NCBI GenBank assembly: GCA_020540725.1
Contig: JAJBSL010000034.1
Location: 1 to 22,919 of the forward strand
Reading direction: 5' to 3'
Length of the DNA: 22,919 nucleotides
From: Lachnospiraceae bacterium EP-SM-12S-S03
GTDB taxonomy: Bacteria > Bacillota > Clostridia > Lachnospirales > Lachnospiraceae
Part shown: positions 14,044 through 22,460 of the stretch, piece after piece
Layout: each line of letters starts with the position of its first letter
Position numbering within the stretch: the first letter of the stretch is position 1
The notes under the pieces: generated by a model
The model's input: only the letters and a program-made list of their open reading frames with translations
Database searches by the model: none
Told to the model about the DNA's origin: nothing
Program-made: the position numbers and the translations under genes

Positions 14044-15699
14044 ATGGAGAACAGAAAAGCAAAAAAAGTATATGTGGTAGGACATAAGAACCCGGATACA
14101 GATTCTATCTGCTCTGCTATTGCGTATGCCAATTTGAAAAGGCAGATTACGGGAGAAAATTATGTTGCAAAAAGAGCGGGCCAGATCAACGAAGAGACCC
14201 AGTATGTTCTGACCAGATTCGGCGTGACACCTCCGGGGCTTCTTGATAATGTGCGGACACAAGTGAAGGATATTGATCTGAATAAGATAGCGGGAGTAGC
14301 AAGTAATGTTTCTTTAAGAAGAGCCTGGGAACTGATGAAAGAGAATAAGAATAAGTCCATTCCTATTTTTGCAGAGAGTGGAGAACTGGAAGGACTGATT
14401 ACGGTAGGAGATATTGCCAAATCCTACATGGACATGTATGGGCGGAATCTTTTGTCTGAGGCGAAGACGCAATATAAGAGTATTGCAGAGACGTTGGACG
14501 GTGAATTGGTAACAGGGAACGGAGAAGCTTACTTTGACAGAGGAAAAGTGGGAATTGGTGCATCCAATGCAGAAGCGATGGAAGACTTTATCGATCCCGG
14601 AGATCTGATCATACTGGGCAACAGATATGAGGCGCAGTTTTGTGCTATTGAGATGGATGCAAGTTGTATTGTTGTATGCCAGGATTCTGAAGTATCGAAA
14701 ACGATCAGGAAACTTGCGGAGGAGAAGGGATGCGTCATCATCAGCACTCCGCACGACACATTCACGGTAGCCCGTCTGATCAATCAGAGTATTCCGGTGA
14801 AACATTTTATGACAAAGGATAATCTCGTAATGTTCCGGCCAGGAGATTACATCGAGGACATTAAGGATGCGATGGCGAAGAAACGGTATCGAGACTTCCC
14901 GATTGTAGATAAGAGAGGAAGATTTTGTGGATTTATATCCAGAAGACGATTGATGGATGCGAAGAAGAAGGAAGTAATCCTTGTGGATCATAATGAGAAG
15001 ACGCAGGCTGTGGACGGGATTGATGAAGCAAGTATTTTGGAGATTATTGATCATCATAGATTGGGAACAGGGATTGAGACAGTGGGCCCGGTTTATTTCC
15101 GGAACCAGCCGGTAGGTTGTACAGCCACCATTGTGTATCAGATGTATCGCGAGAGTGATGTGGAAATTAATGCCACGATCGCGGCCCTTCTCTGTGCGGC
15201 AATTACATCAGATACTTTGATGTTCCGTTCGCCAACCTGTACGCCGGTAGATGAGAAGGTTGCGATGGAACTGGCAGAAATTGCAGGTATCGACATTGAA
15301 GAACTTGCATCCAATATGTTTCGTGCAGGAAGTAATTTGATAAATAAGACGCCTCAGGAGATTTGCTTTCAGGATTTTAAGAAATTTGAAGTGAGCGGTA
15401 TAGATCTGGGAGTCAGTCAGATTAATTGCATGAGTAAGGATGAACTGAACGAGATCAAAGAACGGGTACAGCCATATATGAAGACGGCGCTTCTTGAGAA
15501 GGGGTTGGATGTAATGTATATGATGCTGACTAATATCATTGAAGAAACTACAGAGTTACTTTGTATCGGCAGCAACGCAAGAGGGATCGTTACGACAGCC
15601 TTTGATCTTCCGGATGCGATTGAAGATATTGTGTTAAAAGGTGTAGTATCGCGAAAGAAACAATTGATACCGGCGATTGTAGTTTCATTACAGAATTAA
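14044..15699 (+). CDS. ppaC: Family II (Mn-dependent) inorganic pyrophosphatase with CBS and DRTGG domains
   Basis: A 551-residue DHH-type enzyme splitting pyrophosphate to phosphate. The metal motifs are GHKNPDTDSI (H14, D18, D20) and the later DHH at 336-338, with the DHHA2 substrate domain after it. Inserted between the metal motifs are a first CBS motif (about 78-122), a DRTGG domain (about 180-260) and a second CBS motif (about 258-310). In known family members this insert binds adenine nucleotides (AMP or ADP inhibit; ATP or diadenosine polyphosphates activate), which explains why the protein is nearly twice the length of plain family II enzymes. The ribosome site GGATGGAAAAGAG precedes ATG 14044. 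A flavin reductase-like gene follows after 10 nt. Confidence 0.94.
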   Translation: MENRKAKKVYVVGHKNPDTDSICSAIAYANLKRQITGENYVAKRAGQINEETQYVLTRFGVTPPGLLDNVRTQVKDIDLNKIAGVASNVSLRRAWELMKENKNKSIPIFAESGELEGLITVGDIAKSYMDMYGRNLLSEAKTQYKSIAETLDGELVTGNGEAYFDRGKVGIGASNAEAMEDFIDPGDLIILGNRYEAQFCAIEMDASCIVVCQDSEVSKTIRKLAEEKGCVIISTPHDTFTVARLINQSIPVKHFMTKDNLVMFRPGDYIEDIKDAMAKKRYRDFPIVDKRGRFCGFISRRRLMDAKKKEVILVDHNEKTQAVDGIDEASILEIIDHHRLGTGIETVGPVYFRNQPVGCTATIVYQMYRESDVEINATIAALLCAAITSDTLMFRSPTCTPVDEKVAMELAEIAGIDIEELASNMFRAGSNLINKTPQEICFQDFKKFEVSGIDLGVSQINCMSKDELNEIKERVQPYMKTALLEKGLDVMYMMLTNIIEETTELLCIGSNARGIVTTAFDLPDAIEDIVLKGVVSRKKQLIPAIVVSLQN

Positions 15700-15709
15700 G
15701 GAGAAGGAT

Positions 15710-16276
15710 ATGGCAAAACAAACATGGAAAGGCGGCAATATGCTTTATCCCCTTCCGGTAGTTATGGTGAGCATGGCATCGGCGGAAGGAAGAGCAAATA
15801 TCATTACGGTTGCGTGGGCCGGGACGATTTGTACGAATCCACCGATGCTTTCCATCTCGGTAAGACCGGAACGGTTTTCCTATGATATTTTAAAAAGTAC
15901 CGGAGAATTTGTTGTGAATCTTACGACGGAGGATTTGGCATACGCAACGGACTATTGTGGTGTCCGTTCTGGAAAAGATGTGGATAAGTTTAAGGAAATG
16001 AATCTTCATGAGGAAAAAGCAAGTAAAGTTAAAGCGCCTTTGATCAAAGAAAGCCCGGTTAATATCGAGTGTAAAGTAAGAAAAATCGAGGAACTGGGTT
16101 CTCATCATATGTTTCTCGCAGAAGTAGTAGCTGTAAATGTGGATGAGAGCTATTTGAACGAGAAAAATAAGTTTGAACTTTCAAAATCAAATCCGATTGT
16201 GTATTCTCATGGAGAATATTATGGATTAGGCAATCTGCTTGGAACATTTGGTTATAGTGTGAAGAAAAAGAAATAG
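15710..16276 (+). CDS. Flavin reductase-like (flavoredoxin-type) FMN-binding protein
   Basis: A 188-residue protein of the flavin reductase-like split-barrel family. Family marks are the N-terminal YPLPVVMVSM, ANIITVAWAGTICTNPPMLSISVRPERFSYDIL (flavin-binding core, about 29-62), EFVVNL, and SHHMFLAEVVAV. Such proteins carry FMN and move electrons in anaerobes; the redox partner cannot be seen. The gene starts 10 nt after the pyrophosphatase stop, with AAGGAGAAGG between them, so the two are co-transcribed, although no functional tie is obvious. A terminator follows at once. Confidence 0.9.
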   Translation: MAKQTWKGGNMLYPLPVVMVSMASAEGRANIITVAWAGTICTNPPMLSISVRPERFSYDILKSTGEFVVNLTTEDLAYATDYCGVRSGKDVDKFKEMNLHEEKASKVKAPLIKESPVNIECKVRKIEELGSHHMFLAEVVAVNVDESYLNEKNKFELSKSNPIVYSHGEYYGLGNLLGTFGYSVKKKK

Positions 16277-16277
16277 G

Positions 16278-16318
16278 AAAATTGCGCTTCCGAATTGATG
16301 GGAGCGCAATTTTTATTT
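16278..16318 (+). terminator. Rho-independent terminator after the flavin reductase gene
   Basis: Arms 16278-16291 and 16300-16314 region pair as AAAATTGCGCTTCC with GGGAGCGCAATTTT, with one G-U wobble and an 8-nt loop, and run into TTTTATTT. It begins 1 nt after the stop codon. Confidence 0.92.
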
Positions 16319-16425
16319 GCATAAACAGCTCTGTATATTTCTATACATCAAAAAACGTAATCAGTTCATAGGAAATATATGCAAGCATATATATGAAATA
16401 AGGTGCTTGATGAGAGAATGTGAGA

Positions 16426-17142
16426 ATGATGCGACACTGCAAAAATATATTGCTTTTTTGCGGCTTCTTGTATACGCTGCTCCTCATACAGACATGGGGA
16501 ATTACAATTCCGGCAAAAGAAAATGCGAAAGAAACATCAGAGACAGAACATATTGTGACAGAAAACGGTCAGGAAAAGAAGAGGGAAAAACCGAAAATAG
16601 CAATTACATTTGATGATGGACCGCATCCTGACTTTACCCCCAAACTTCTGGATGGTTTGAAAGAAAGAAATGTAAAGGCAAGCTTTTTTGTCATTGGAAA
16701 TCTGGCACAGGCAAATCCGGATCTGATCCGAAGACAGAAAGCAGAAGGACATTTGATCGGAAATCATACATATAATCATGTAGATATTACAAAGATGTCA
16801 GATGAAAAAGCAAGACAAGAGATCAGAAAAACAAATGAAGTATTGCAAAATATCACCGGGGAAGAAGTGAATTTTGTACGTCCACCATTTGGAATATGGC
16901 AGAAAAAACTGGAGAAGGAATTGGAAGTGCTTCCGGTACTTTGGTCTGTAGATCCACTGGATTGGACGACGGAGAATGCAGATGAAATCGTGAATAAGGT
17001 AGTGACGAAGGCAAAAGAAAATGATATTATATTAATGCACGACTGTTATCAAAGTTCGGTGGATGCGGCGCTTCGCATCATTGATATCCTGATGAAAGAA
17101 GGATATGAATTTGTAACAGTGGATGAAATGATTTTAGATTAG
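16426..17142 (+). CDS. Polysaccharide deacetylase (NodB homology domain), membrane-anchored or secreted
   Basis: A 238-residue protein. A hydrophobic N-terminal segment (about 8-26) is a signal or anchor, followed by a short charged linker, so the enzyme acts outside the cell. The NodB motifs are complete: TFDDG with D63 and D64, H114 and H118 in HTYNH for the metal, RPPFG (152-156), LWSVDPLDW, and LMHD with H205. Such enzymes remove acetyl groups from peptidoglycan or other glycans, often giving lysozyme resistance; the substrate here is inferred. ATG 16426 is taken; a GTG at 16420 is two codons upstream. An 18-bp palindrome lies at 16375-16392 ahead of it. tcdA follows after 9 nt. Confidence 0.92.
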   Translation: MMRHCKNILLFCGFLYTLLLIQTWGITIPAKENAKETSETEHIVTENGQEKKREKPKIAITFDDGPHPDFTPKLLDGLKERNVKASFFVIGNLAQANPDLIRRQKAEGHLIGNHTYNHVDITKMSDEKARQEIRKTNEVLQNITGEEVNFVRPPFGIWQKKLEKELEVLPVLWSVDPLDWTTENADEIVNKVVTKAKENDIILMHDCYQSSVDAALRIIDILMKEGYEFVTVDEMILD

Positions 17143-17151
17143 GAGAATTAC

Positions 17152-17868
17152 ATGATAAACGAATATTCCAGAACGGAATTACTAATAGGAAAAGAAGGAA
17201 TTGCGAAACTTAAGAATGCGTCGGTTATGGTGTTCGGCGTGGGAGGTGTGGGTTCCCACTGTATTGAAGCGTTAGCGAGGAGTGGTGTGGGAAAACTCAT
17301 TCTCGTAGATAATGATACAGTATCCTTAACCAATCTTAACCGGCAATCTATTGCATATCACAGCACGATTGGACAGTTCAAGACGAAGGTAATGGCAGAA
17401 CGTATCCAAGATATCTGTCCGGAAATTCAAGTAACTACTTACGAAATGTTTGTATTGCCGGATAATATAGGAGAACTTTTTCAAGAACCGGTGGATTATA
17501 TAATAGATGCCATTGATACTGTAACTGCCAAACTTGCACTTGCTGAACTGGCAAAGGAGAAAGGAATACCGATTATAAGCAGTATGGGGACGGGAAATAA
17601 ACTCCACCCGGAACTATTTGAAATTACAGATATTTATAAAACGTCAGTCTGCCCGCTATGTAAAGTCATGAGAAAAGAGTTGAAAGCTCGTGGAATCAGA
17701 AAACTAAAGGTGGTATATTCAAAAGAGACCCCGGTGGACACCTCAGGACGCGCGACCGAAGAGGATAAAGGGAAAAGAAGAGCTCTTCCGGGAAGTATTG
17801 CTTTCGTACCTCCGGTGGCAGGCTTAATGCTTGCAGGCGAAGTGATCAGAGAAATTGCAGGAGTATAG
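17152..17868 (+). CDS. tcdA: tRNA threonylcarbamoyladenosine dehydratase
   Basis: A 238-residue enzyme of the E1/ThiF-MoeB fold that cyclises t6A to ct6A at position 37 of ANN-decoding tRNAs, using ATP. Marks are the nucleotide loop GVGGVG (29-34), D53 in LVDNDTV, NLNRQ (61-65), DAIDTV (119-124), C167 and C170 in CPLC, and the closing RRALPGSIAFVPPVAGL. The length matches TcdA rather than the longer MoeB or ThiF proteins, and no ThiS/MoaD partner lies nearby. The ribosome site AGGAGAA precedes ATG 17152. It lies 9 nt after the deacetylase and 10 nt before rarA. Confidence 0.93.
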   Translation: MINEYSRTELLIGKEGIAKLKNASVMVFGVGGVGSHCIEALARSGVGKLILVDNDTVSLTNLNRQSIAYHSTIGQFKTKVMAERIQDICPEIQVTTYEMFVLPDNIGELFQEPVDYIIDAIDTVTAKLALAELAKEKGIPIISSMGTGNKLHPELFEITDIYKTSVCPLCKVMRKELKARGIRKLKVVYSKETPVDTSGRATEEDKGKRRALPGSIAFVPPVAGLMLAGEVIREIAGV

Positions 17869-17878
17869 GAGATAAGAA

Positions 17879-19192
17879 ATGGATTTGTTTGAATATATGG
17901 CGGAAAATACAAAAGAAAAGGAATCCCCTCTGGCATCCAGACTCAGACCGACTACTTTGGAGGAAGTGGTAGGACAGCAGCATATTATAGGAAAAGATAA
18001 GCTTCTCTATCGCGCAATCAAAGCAGATAAGATCAGTTCCATTATATTTTACGGACCACCGGGAACAGGAAAAACAACACTTGCCAAAGTGATCGCAAAT
18101 ACAACAAGTGCAGAGTTTAAACAGATCAATGCGACGATTGCCGGGAAAAAAGACATGGAAACCGTCGTAGAAGAGGCGAAAAATACACTTGGAATGTATG
18201 GGAAAAAGACAATTCTTTTTGTAGATGAGATCCACCGGTTTAATAAAGGGCAGCAGGACTATCTTTTGCCTTTTGTGGAAGACGGAACCTTGATTCTGAT
18301 CGGAGCCACAACCGAGAATCCTTATTTTGAAGTAAATAAAGCTTTGATTTCTCGTTCCAGCGTATTTGAGCTGAAGCCTTTAAGCGAAGAGGACATTAAG
18401 ACGCTGCTTATGAGAGCGGTTTATGACAGGGAAAAAGGAATGGGAAGCTATGGGGCCGTAATTGAGAATGAGGCGATTGACTTTTTGGCAGATATTGCAG
18501 GCGGAGATGCGAGAAATGCTTTGAATGCGATTGAATTGGGAATTCTTACCACACCGAGAAGCAAGGATGGGAAAATTCACATTACCATCGATGTGGCTTC
18601 AGAATGTATACAAAAAAGAGTTGTTCGTTATGATAAAAGCGGAGACAATCATTATGACACCATTTCCGCATTCATTAAAAGCATGCGTGGTTCCGATCCG
18701 GATGCGGCCGTTTATTATCTTGCGAAGATGCTTTATGCAGGAGAAGATATCAAATTTATAGCAAGACGTATTATGATCTGTGCATCCGAGGATGTGGGAA
18801 ATGCAGATCCGCAGGCTCTTACGGTGGCGGTTTCAGCAGCTCAGGCAGTGGAAAGGGTAGGTATGCCGGAGGCACAGATTATTCTGTCGCAGGCGGTACT
18901 TTACGTGGCAACCGCACCCAAAAGCAATTCTGCATGCAATGCAATCTTTGCTGCCATGGAAAATGTGAGAAATCAGAAGACAACGGTGCCTTCGCATCTA
19001 CAGGATTCCCATTATAAAGGCTCGGTGGATTTGGGACATGGAATTGGATATAAATATGCACATGATTTTCCGAACCATTATGTGAAACAACAGTATTTGC
19101 CGGATGAGATTCAAGATTCGGTATTCTACGAACCGTCAGATATGGGATATGAGAAGAAGATCAAAGAACATCTAAAACGTATCAAGGGGTAA
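17879..19192 (+). CDS. rarA: Replication-associated recombination protein A (AAA+ ATPase)
   Basis: A 437-residue clamp-loader-like ATPase that acts at stalled replication forks (also called MgsA). Walker A is GPPGTGKTT (59-67), Walker B is ILFVDEIHRF (112-121), sensor 1 is GATTENPYFEV and the arginine finger is in SRSSVFEL. The C-terminal tetramerisation part shows AASECIQK-like and ARRIMICASEDVG... segments typical of the family, ending with YEPSDMGYEKKIKEHLKRIKG. The length is usual. It starts 10 nt after tcdA with AGGAGATAAG between them, and a terminator follows 27 nt after its stop. Confidence 0.96.
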   Translation: MDLFEYMAENTKEKESPLASRLRPTTLEEVVGQQHIIGKDKLLYRAIKADKISSIIFYGPPGTGKTTLAKVIANTTSAEFKQINATIAGKKDMETVVEEAKNTLGMYGKKTILFVDEIHRFNKGQQDYLLPFVEDGTLILIGATTENPYFEVNKALISRSSVFELKPLSEEDIKTLLMRAVYDREKGMGSYGAVIENEAIDFLADIAGGDARNALNAIELGILTTPRSKDGKIHITIDVASECIQKRVVRYDKSGDNHYDTISAFIKSMRGSDPDAAVYYLAKMLYAGEDIKFIARRIMICASEDVGNADPQALTVAVSAAQAVERVGMPEAQIILSQAVLYVATAPKSNSACNAIFAAMENVRNQKTTVPSHLQDSHYKGSVDLGHGIGYKYAHDFPNHYVKQQYLPDEIQDSVFYEPSDMGYEKKIKEHLKRIKG

Positions 19193-19219
19193 GTGGGAAA
19201 AGAGAATATACGGATAAAG

Positions 19220-19252
19220 AAACAGATCGGACTTTTTCGTTCCGATCTGTTT
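19220..19252. terminator. Bidirectional terminator between rarA and the ABC permease
   Basis: Arms AAACAGATCGGA (19220-19231) and TCCGATCTGTTT (19241-19252) are perfect, with a 9-nt loop. T-rich sequence follows on the plus side and TTTCTTT on the minus side, so it can serve both convergent genes. Confidence 0.88.
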
Positions 19253-19276
19253 TCGTAATGAGAACAAAATGCAGTT

Positions 19277-20122
19277 CTATTTGATATCCCGTTTGTTGAA
19301 TGTATAAAGTCCAATGCATGTGGATACTACGAGGAAAAAGATTCCCACAAGAATGCTTCGTGTCATTAGTTTTCCTGTAAGAGTATTGGTTGCAACTTCA
19401 TTCATGTTCATACTTAAAAGATAGTCAGATAAGGTCACTGTTTTCCCGAATAACTTTTTGAACAACATTTCTCCAATCATAATGAAAAGAGATACAAATT
19501 CCAAAACGCAGATATTTGTTGCCAGCGAAGCTCCGTTCTGTCGTACTAACATGCTGAACATAATAAATAGCGAAGCGAAGGCTGCGATGAGCAAAAGTTC
19601 AATGAGACTTCCTTTGATCAATGTGCTTTTCATGGAAGAAGAAACATCGCCAAATCCCCAAAGAGCTGTTGCCACAGTAGTGGAAGCTGCTACAGAAAGC
19701 AAGGTGAGGAAAAAGGAAGCCCCAATACCTACGATCAGCTTAGACAAATAGATTTGGGTCCTGCTGAAATTTTTGGAGGCAAGATTCTTCATGGTTCCGT
19801 GAGTGAATTCACTTCCTACAAAAAGGGAAAGGAAGACAGCCATAAGAATAGAAGTATTACTTGCAAACTGTGAGAGAAGAAGCGCTGAGGCGCTTAAGTC
19901 GTCATGATTTGCAGGAAGATTCCCCATGGAAATATTTACTCCGTTTTCCTGCAGCATTTGTTCGTCAGCCTGAGCTTGGCTCTGTACATTCCCCATTGCT
20001 TTGTAAGTGAAATCCAGGAAAAACATCATAACAGAAGAAAGAACTACCGCTACAATGATGCAGATCCAGAAAGATTTTGCTTTCCTTAATTTGTAAAGAT
20101 CACTTTGAATTAAATGTAACAT
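19277..20122 (-). CDS. ABC-2 type transporter permease (BcrB/lantibiotic-immunity-like)
   Basis: A 281-residue membrane protein with six predicted hydrophobic segments (near residues 19-40, 92-110, 138-160, 172-200, 205-225 and 250-272) and a soluble loop after the first. The start MLHLIQSDLYKLRKAKSFWI and the SEFTHGTMKNLASKNFSRTQIYLSKLI stretch are typical of permeases paired with BcrA/NisF-type ATPases. Together they would expel or detach peptides such as bacitracin or lantibiotics, or serve another membrane-stress role. The ribosome site GGAGG lies inside the last codons of the ATPase gene; the ATG comes 1 nt after that stop, so translation is coupled. The substrate is unknown. Confidence 0.88.
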   Translation of the reverse strand: MLHLIQSDLYKLRKAKSFWICIIVAVVLSSVMMFFLDFTYKAMGNVQSQAQADEQMLQENGVNISMGNLPANHDDLSASALLLSQFASNTSILMAVFLSLFVGSEFTHGTMKNLASKNFSRTQIYLSKLIVGIGASFFLTLLSVAASTTVATALWGFGDVSSSMKSTLIKGSLIELLLIAAFASLFIMFSMLVRQNGASLATNICVLEFVSLFIMIGEMLFKKLFGKTVTLSDYLLSMNMNEVATNTLTGKLMTRSILVGIFFLVVSTCIGLYTFNKRDIK

Positions 20123-20123
20123 A

Positions 20124-20852
20124 TTATCTACCTCCAATTGCTTTCAAAAAGTATTCTTCAAGATCTGGTTCGTTGCTATTTCCATCAGAGCAACGTTTCC
20201 ATAAATCTTCTTCCGTGAGTTCTTCAATTAGTTTTCCCTTATGTATAATGCCATATCTTGTGGCAAATTTGGAAAGTTCTCCCAAAATGTGGCTGGAGAT
20301 TAAGACTGTGAGTCCCTTTGCCTGGTTCAAATGAACGATTAATTCACGGATCTCCTTAATTCCTTCCGGATCCAATCCGTTTGTAGGTTCATCCAGAATG
20401 AGCAGTTCCGGTTCTCCTATGAGAGCGATAGCGATGGCAAGACGCTGACGCATTCCAAGAGAAAAGTTTTTGGCTTTTTTCTTATTTGTATCATGAAGTC
20501 CTACAAGTTCAAGGATTTCATCGATTTTTCTAAGGTCAGTAATATTCTGCAATTTGCATTGTACTATCAGATTCTCTCTTGCGGTCATGTTCGGGAAAAG
20601 AGCCGGAGATTCAATAACTGTGCCAAGTTTTGCGCGCTTTTCCACCAGATGATCACTTCCAAAGAGAGAGAGATTTCCTATGGTGGGCTTAGCAAGTCCG
20701 CATACCATACGGATCAAAGTTGTCTTTCCGGCTCCGTTTTTCCCGATAAATCCATAAATATCGCCTTTGCATATTGTCATGGAAACATGATCTACAACTA
20801 TTTTGTTTCCATATTTTTTAGTGAGATTCTTTGTTTGTAAAATAACATCCAT
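20124..20852 (-). CDS. ABC transporter ATP-binding protein (BcrA/lantibiotic type)
   Basis: A 242-residue ATPase. Walker A is GKNGAGKTT (37-45), the signature is SLGMRQR (131-137), Walker B is LLILDEP (150-156) with catalytic E155, and the switch histidine is in ISSH. In place of the Q-loop glutamine it has E81 in VIESPALF. This E-loop is known from bacitracin and lantibiotic self-protection ATPases, and it is the best clue to the type of transporter. The ribosome site GGAGGGAA precedes the ATG. It is the first gene of the pair and has its own consensus promoter overlapped by a dyad. No two-component system lies next to it in this window. Confidence 0.94.
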   Translation of the reverse strand: MDVILQTKNLTKKYGNKIVVDHVSMTICKGDIYGFIGKNGAGKTTLIRMVCGLAKPTIGNLSLFGSDHLVEKRAKLGTVIESPALFPNMTARENLIVQCKLQNITDLRKIDEILELVGLHDTNKKKAKNFSLGMRQRLAIAIALIGEPELLILDEPTNGLDPEGIKEIRELIVHLNQAKGLTVLISSHILGELSKFATRYGIIHKGKLIEELTEEDLWKRCSDGNSNEPDLEEYFLKAIGGR

Positions 20853-20871
20853 TCTGTTCCCTCCTGAGTTG

Positions 20872-20903
20872 TATTATTGTACCATTAAGTTAATACAATA
20901 ATA
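20872..20903. promoter_or_regulatory. Operator-like dyad on the ABC transporter promoter
   Basis: TATTATTGTA (20872-20881) and TACAATAATA (20894-20903) are perfect inverted repeats of 10 bp, with 12 bp between them. The right arm covers the whole -10 of the promoter for the ABC pair. This suggests a repressor site. No regulator gene lies next to it. Confidence 0.65.
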
Positions 20904-20926
20904 TGACTGTGAAAAAGAAATGTCAA
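20898..20926 (-). promoter_or_regulatory. Promoter of the ABC transporter pair
   Basis: Read on the minus strand, the -35 is a perfect TTGACA (20921-20926), the spacer is 17 bp and the -10 is TATTAT (20898-20903). The leader before the ATPase start is about 40 nt. Confidence 0.8.
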
Positions 20927-20970
20927 GAGAAAAATCATTTTTTTGAAACAACAAGAATCTATGTAATAAA

Positions 20971-21005
20971 AAAGAGACTATCGATTTGATAACGATAATC
21001 TCTTT
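20971..21005 (-). terminator. Terminator after the DUF4364 gene
   Basis: Arms 20971-20983 (AAAGAGACTATCG) and 20993-21005 (CGATAATCTCTTT) pair over 13 bp with one mismatch and a 9-nt loop. On the minus strand it is followed by TTTTTTATTAC. It starts 11 nt after the DUF4364 stop. Confidence 0.85.
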
Positions 21006-21016
21006 AAAAAACAATC

Positions 21017-21529
21017 TTATAATAAAGTTTTCATGAGAAGAGCATAAATTTCTTCACTTTTTTGTCTCCAGTTATTTACGATGGCCTGCGCCTCTTTTTC
21101 AGATGGGACGGTAAGAGTAAGGTCGATCAGATTAGCTTCGTTTTCTATGACCCTGCATTGTACGGAGAACTCTCCAAGATTATTTGGGAAATAGTCTGCT
21201 TTTACCGATACTTCATTTTTTAATTCGTACCGATGTTCTTTAAAAAATGCATCAATATCGTTTTTGATTGCAGGAGAAATCTTATTCCCGAAAAATTGCA
21301 GAGTGGATGCACCTTCTTCGGTTAAGTGGTAAAGAGTACGGTTGTGCGTAATTTCTTCGCGGACAAAACGTGCTTCAACCATTTCCGAAAGCGCCTGTTG
21401 GAGCTTAAAGTAAGTGGTGTATCCTTTGTCTAAAACAAATTCGGAAATCTGGCCATTGGTCAGCGGAAAATCTACTTTCTCCAACATGTATAATACAATA
21501 AGTTTATATAATGTAAATGATTCAGACAT
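21017..21529 (-). CDS. DUF4364 family protein
   Basis: A 170-residue protein of a family common in Clostridia and without known function. The N-terminal half (about 1-85) reads as a winged helix: FTLYKLIVLYMLEKVDFPLTNGQISEFVLDKGYTTYFKLQQALSEMVEARFVRE, then THNRTLYHLTEEGASTL. This resembles PadR or MarR-like folds and suggests DNA binding. The C-terminal half is an alpha/beta region ending in a helix. Its ATG overlaps the last 8 nt of the radical SAM gene, and the ribosome site AAAGGAG lies inside that gene, so the two are translationally coupled. It might regulate, or work with, that enzyme, but nothing here proves it. Confidence 0.9.
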   Translation of the reverse strand: MSESFTLYKLIVLYMLEKVDFPLTNGQISEFVLDKGYTTYFKLQQALSEMVEARFVREEITHNRTLYHLTEEGASTLQFFGNKISPAIKNDIDAFFKEHRYELKNEVSVKADYFPNNLGEFSVQCRVIENEANLIDLTLTVPSEKEAQAIVNNWRQKSEEIYALLMKTLL

Positions 21530-22460
21530 CTAAATACTCCTTTCCCTGCCGGATATCCCGGCTTTTAAGATATTTCTGTATCGTATTAAGAACCAGACGT
21601 TTGTTGCCTGTCCATTTCGGTTCTATGAGAATGTCTTTCGGTCCATCACCGGTCAATCGATGAATGACAATGTCGGGACGGAGTATGGAAATACATCTAC
21701 TCAATAATACCACATATTCGTCTAGTGTGGGAAGATGAAAATGATGTTTTTCATAATATACAGCAAGATCAGTGTTTTCCAAAACATGTAAAAGCTGCAA
21801 TTTTATTCCTTGGATATCCATATGATTCAAATAAGAAATGGTTTCCAGCATCATTTCTTCGGTTTCATCCGGCAGATATAAAATCACATGCACAATAATA
21901 TCGATTCCAACAGCACGAAGTTTTGAAACAGAATTTTCAAAAACAGGAAGAGGATAGCCTCTTCGGATAAATGCGGCACTTTTTTCATGGATAGTTTGAA
22001 GTCCTAACTCGATCCATACAGGTTTGATCTGATTTAATCGTGCGAGCAGGGCAATGATTTCTTCATTTAAGCAATCCGGTCTTGTAGCAATGGAAAGAAT
22101 TTTGATTTCTGGTTCCATAATGGCTTCTGTAAATATTTTCTCCAAATATTCGAAGGGGGCATATGTGTTTGTATAAGCCTGAAAATATGCAATGTAAGAG
22201 TGACCGGTATATTTTCGTGCAACTAAGTTCTTTCCATCGGCAATCTGCTTGGCAATACTTTTTGAAGGGGAAGCAGCAAAGTCCCCGGATCCACCTGCAC
22301 TACAGAAAATGCAGCCGCCGTTTCCAACGGTACCATCGCGGTTAGGGCAGGTCATTCCACCGTTCAGGGAGATTTTGTATAATTTTTCACCATAAATTTT
22401 CTTTAAATAGTAATCAAGGGAGTAGTAACGTTTCTCACTGTAATCTATTAAATTCTGCAT
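21522..22460 (-). CDS. Radical SAM protein, TIGR01212/YhcC family
   Basis: A 312-residue radical SAM enzyme. The iron-sulfur cysteines are C38, C50 and C53 in TCPNRDGT...GGCIFC, the spacing of the YhcC/TIGR01212 family, whose 4Fe-4S cluster binds SAM. Other family marks are YFQAYTNTYAP, SIATRPDCL, WIELGLQTIHEKSA and HVILYLPDETEEMM. The reaction of the family is not established; a role in nucleic acid or protein modification has been suggested from its likeness to Elp3-type enzymes. The start at 22460 has AAGGAAAAA upstream. It overlaps the DUF4364 gene by 8 nt and lies divergent from the rRNA operon. Confidence 0.92.
   Translation of the reverse strand: MQNLIDYSEKRYYSLDYYLKKIYGEKLYKISLNGGMTCPNRDGTVGNGGCIFCSAGGSGDFAASPSKSIAKQIADGKNLVARKYTGHSYIAYFQAYTNTYAPFEYLEKIFTEAIMEPEIKILSIATRPDCLNEEIIALLARLNQIKPVWIELGLQTIHEKSAAFIRRGYPLPVFENSVSKLRAVGIDIIVHVILYLPDETEEMMLETISYLNHMDIQGIKLQLLHVLENTDLAVYYEKHHFHLPTLDEYVVLLSRCISILRPDIVIHRLTGDGPKDILIEPKWTGNKRLVLNTIQKYLKSRDIRQGKEYLDV

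Noticed and set aside
14314..15057. Minus-strand open frame of 247 codons
   Set aside because: Antisense shadow of the pyrophosphatase gene, without motifs or ribosome site.
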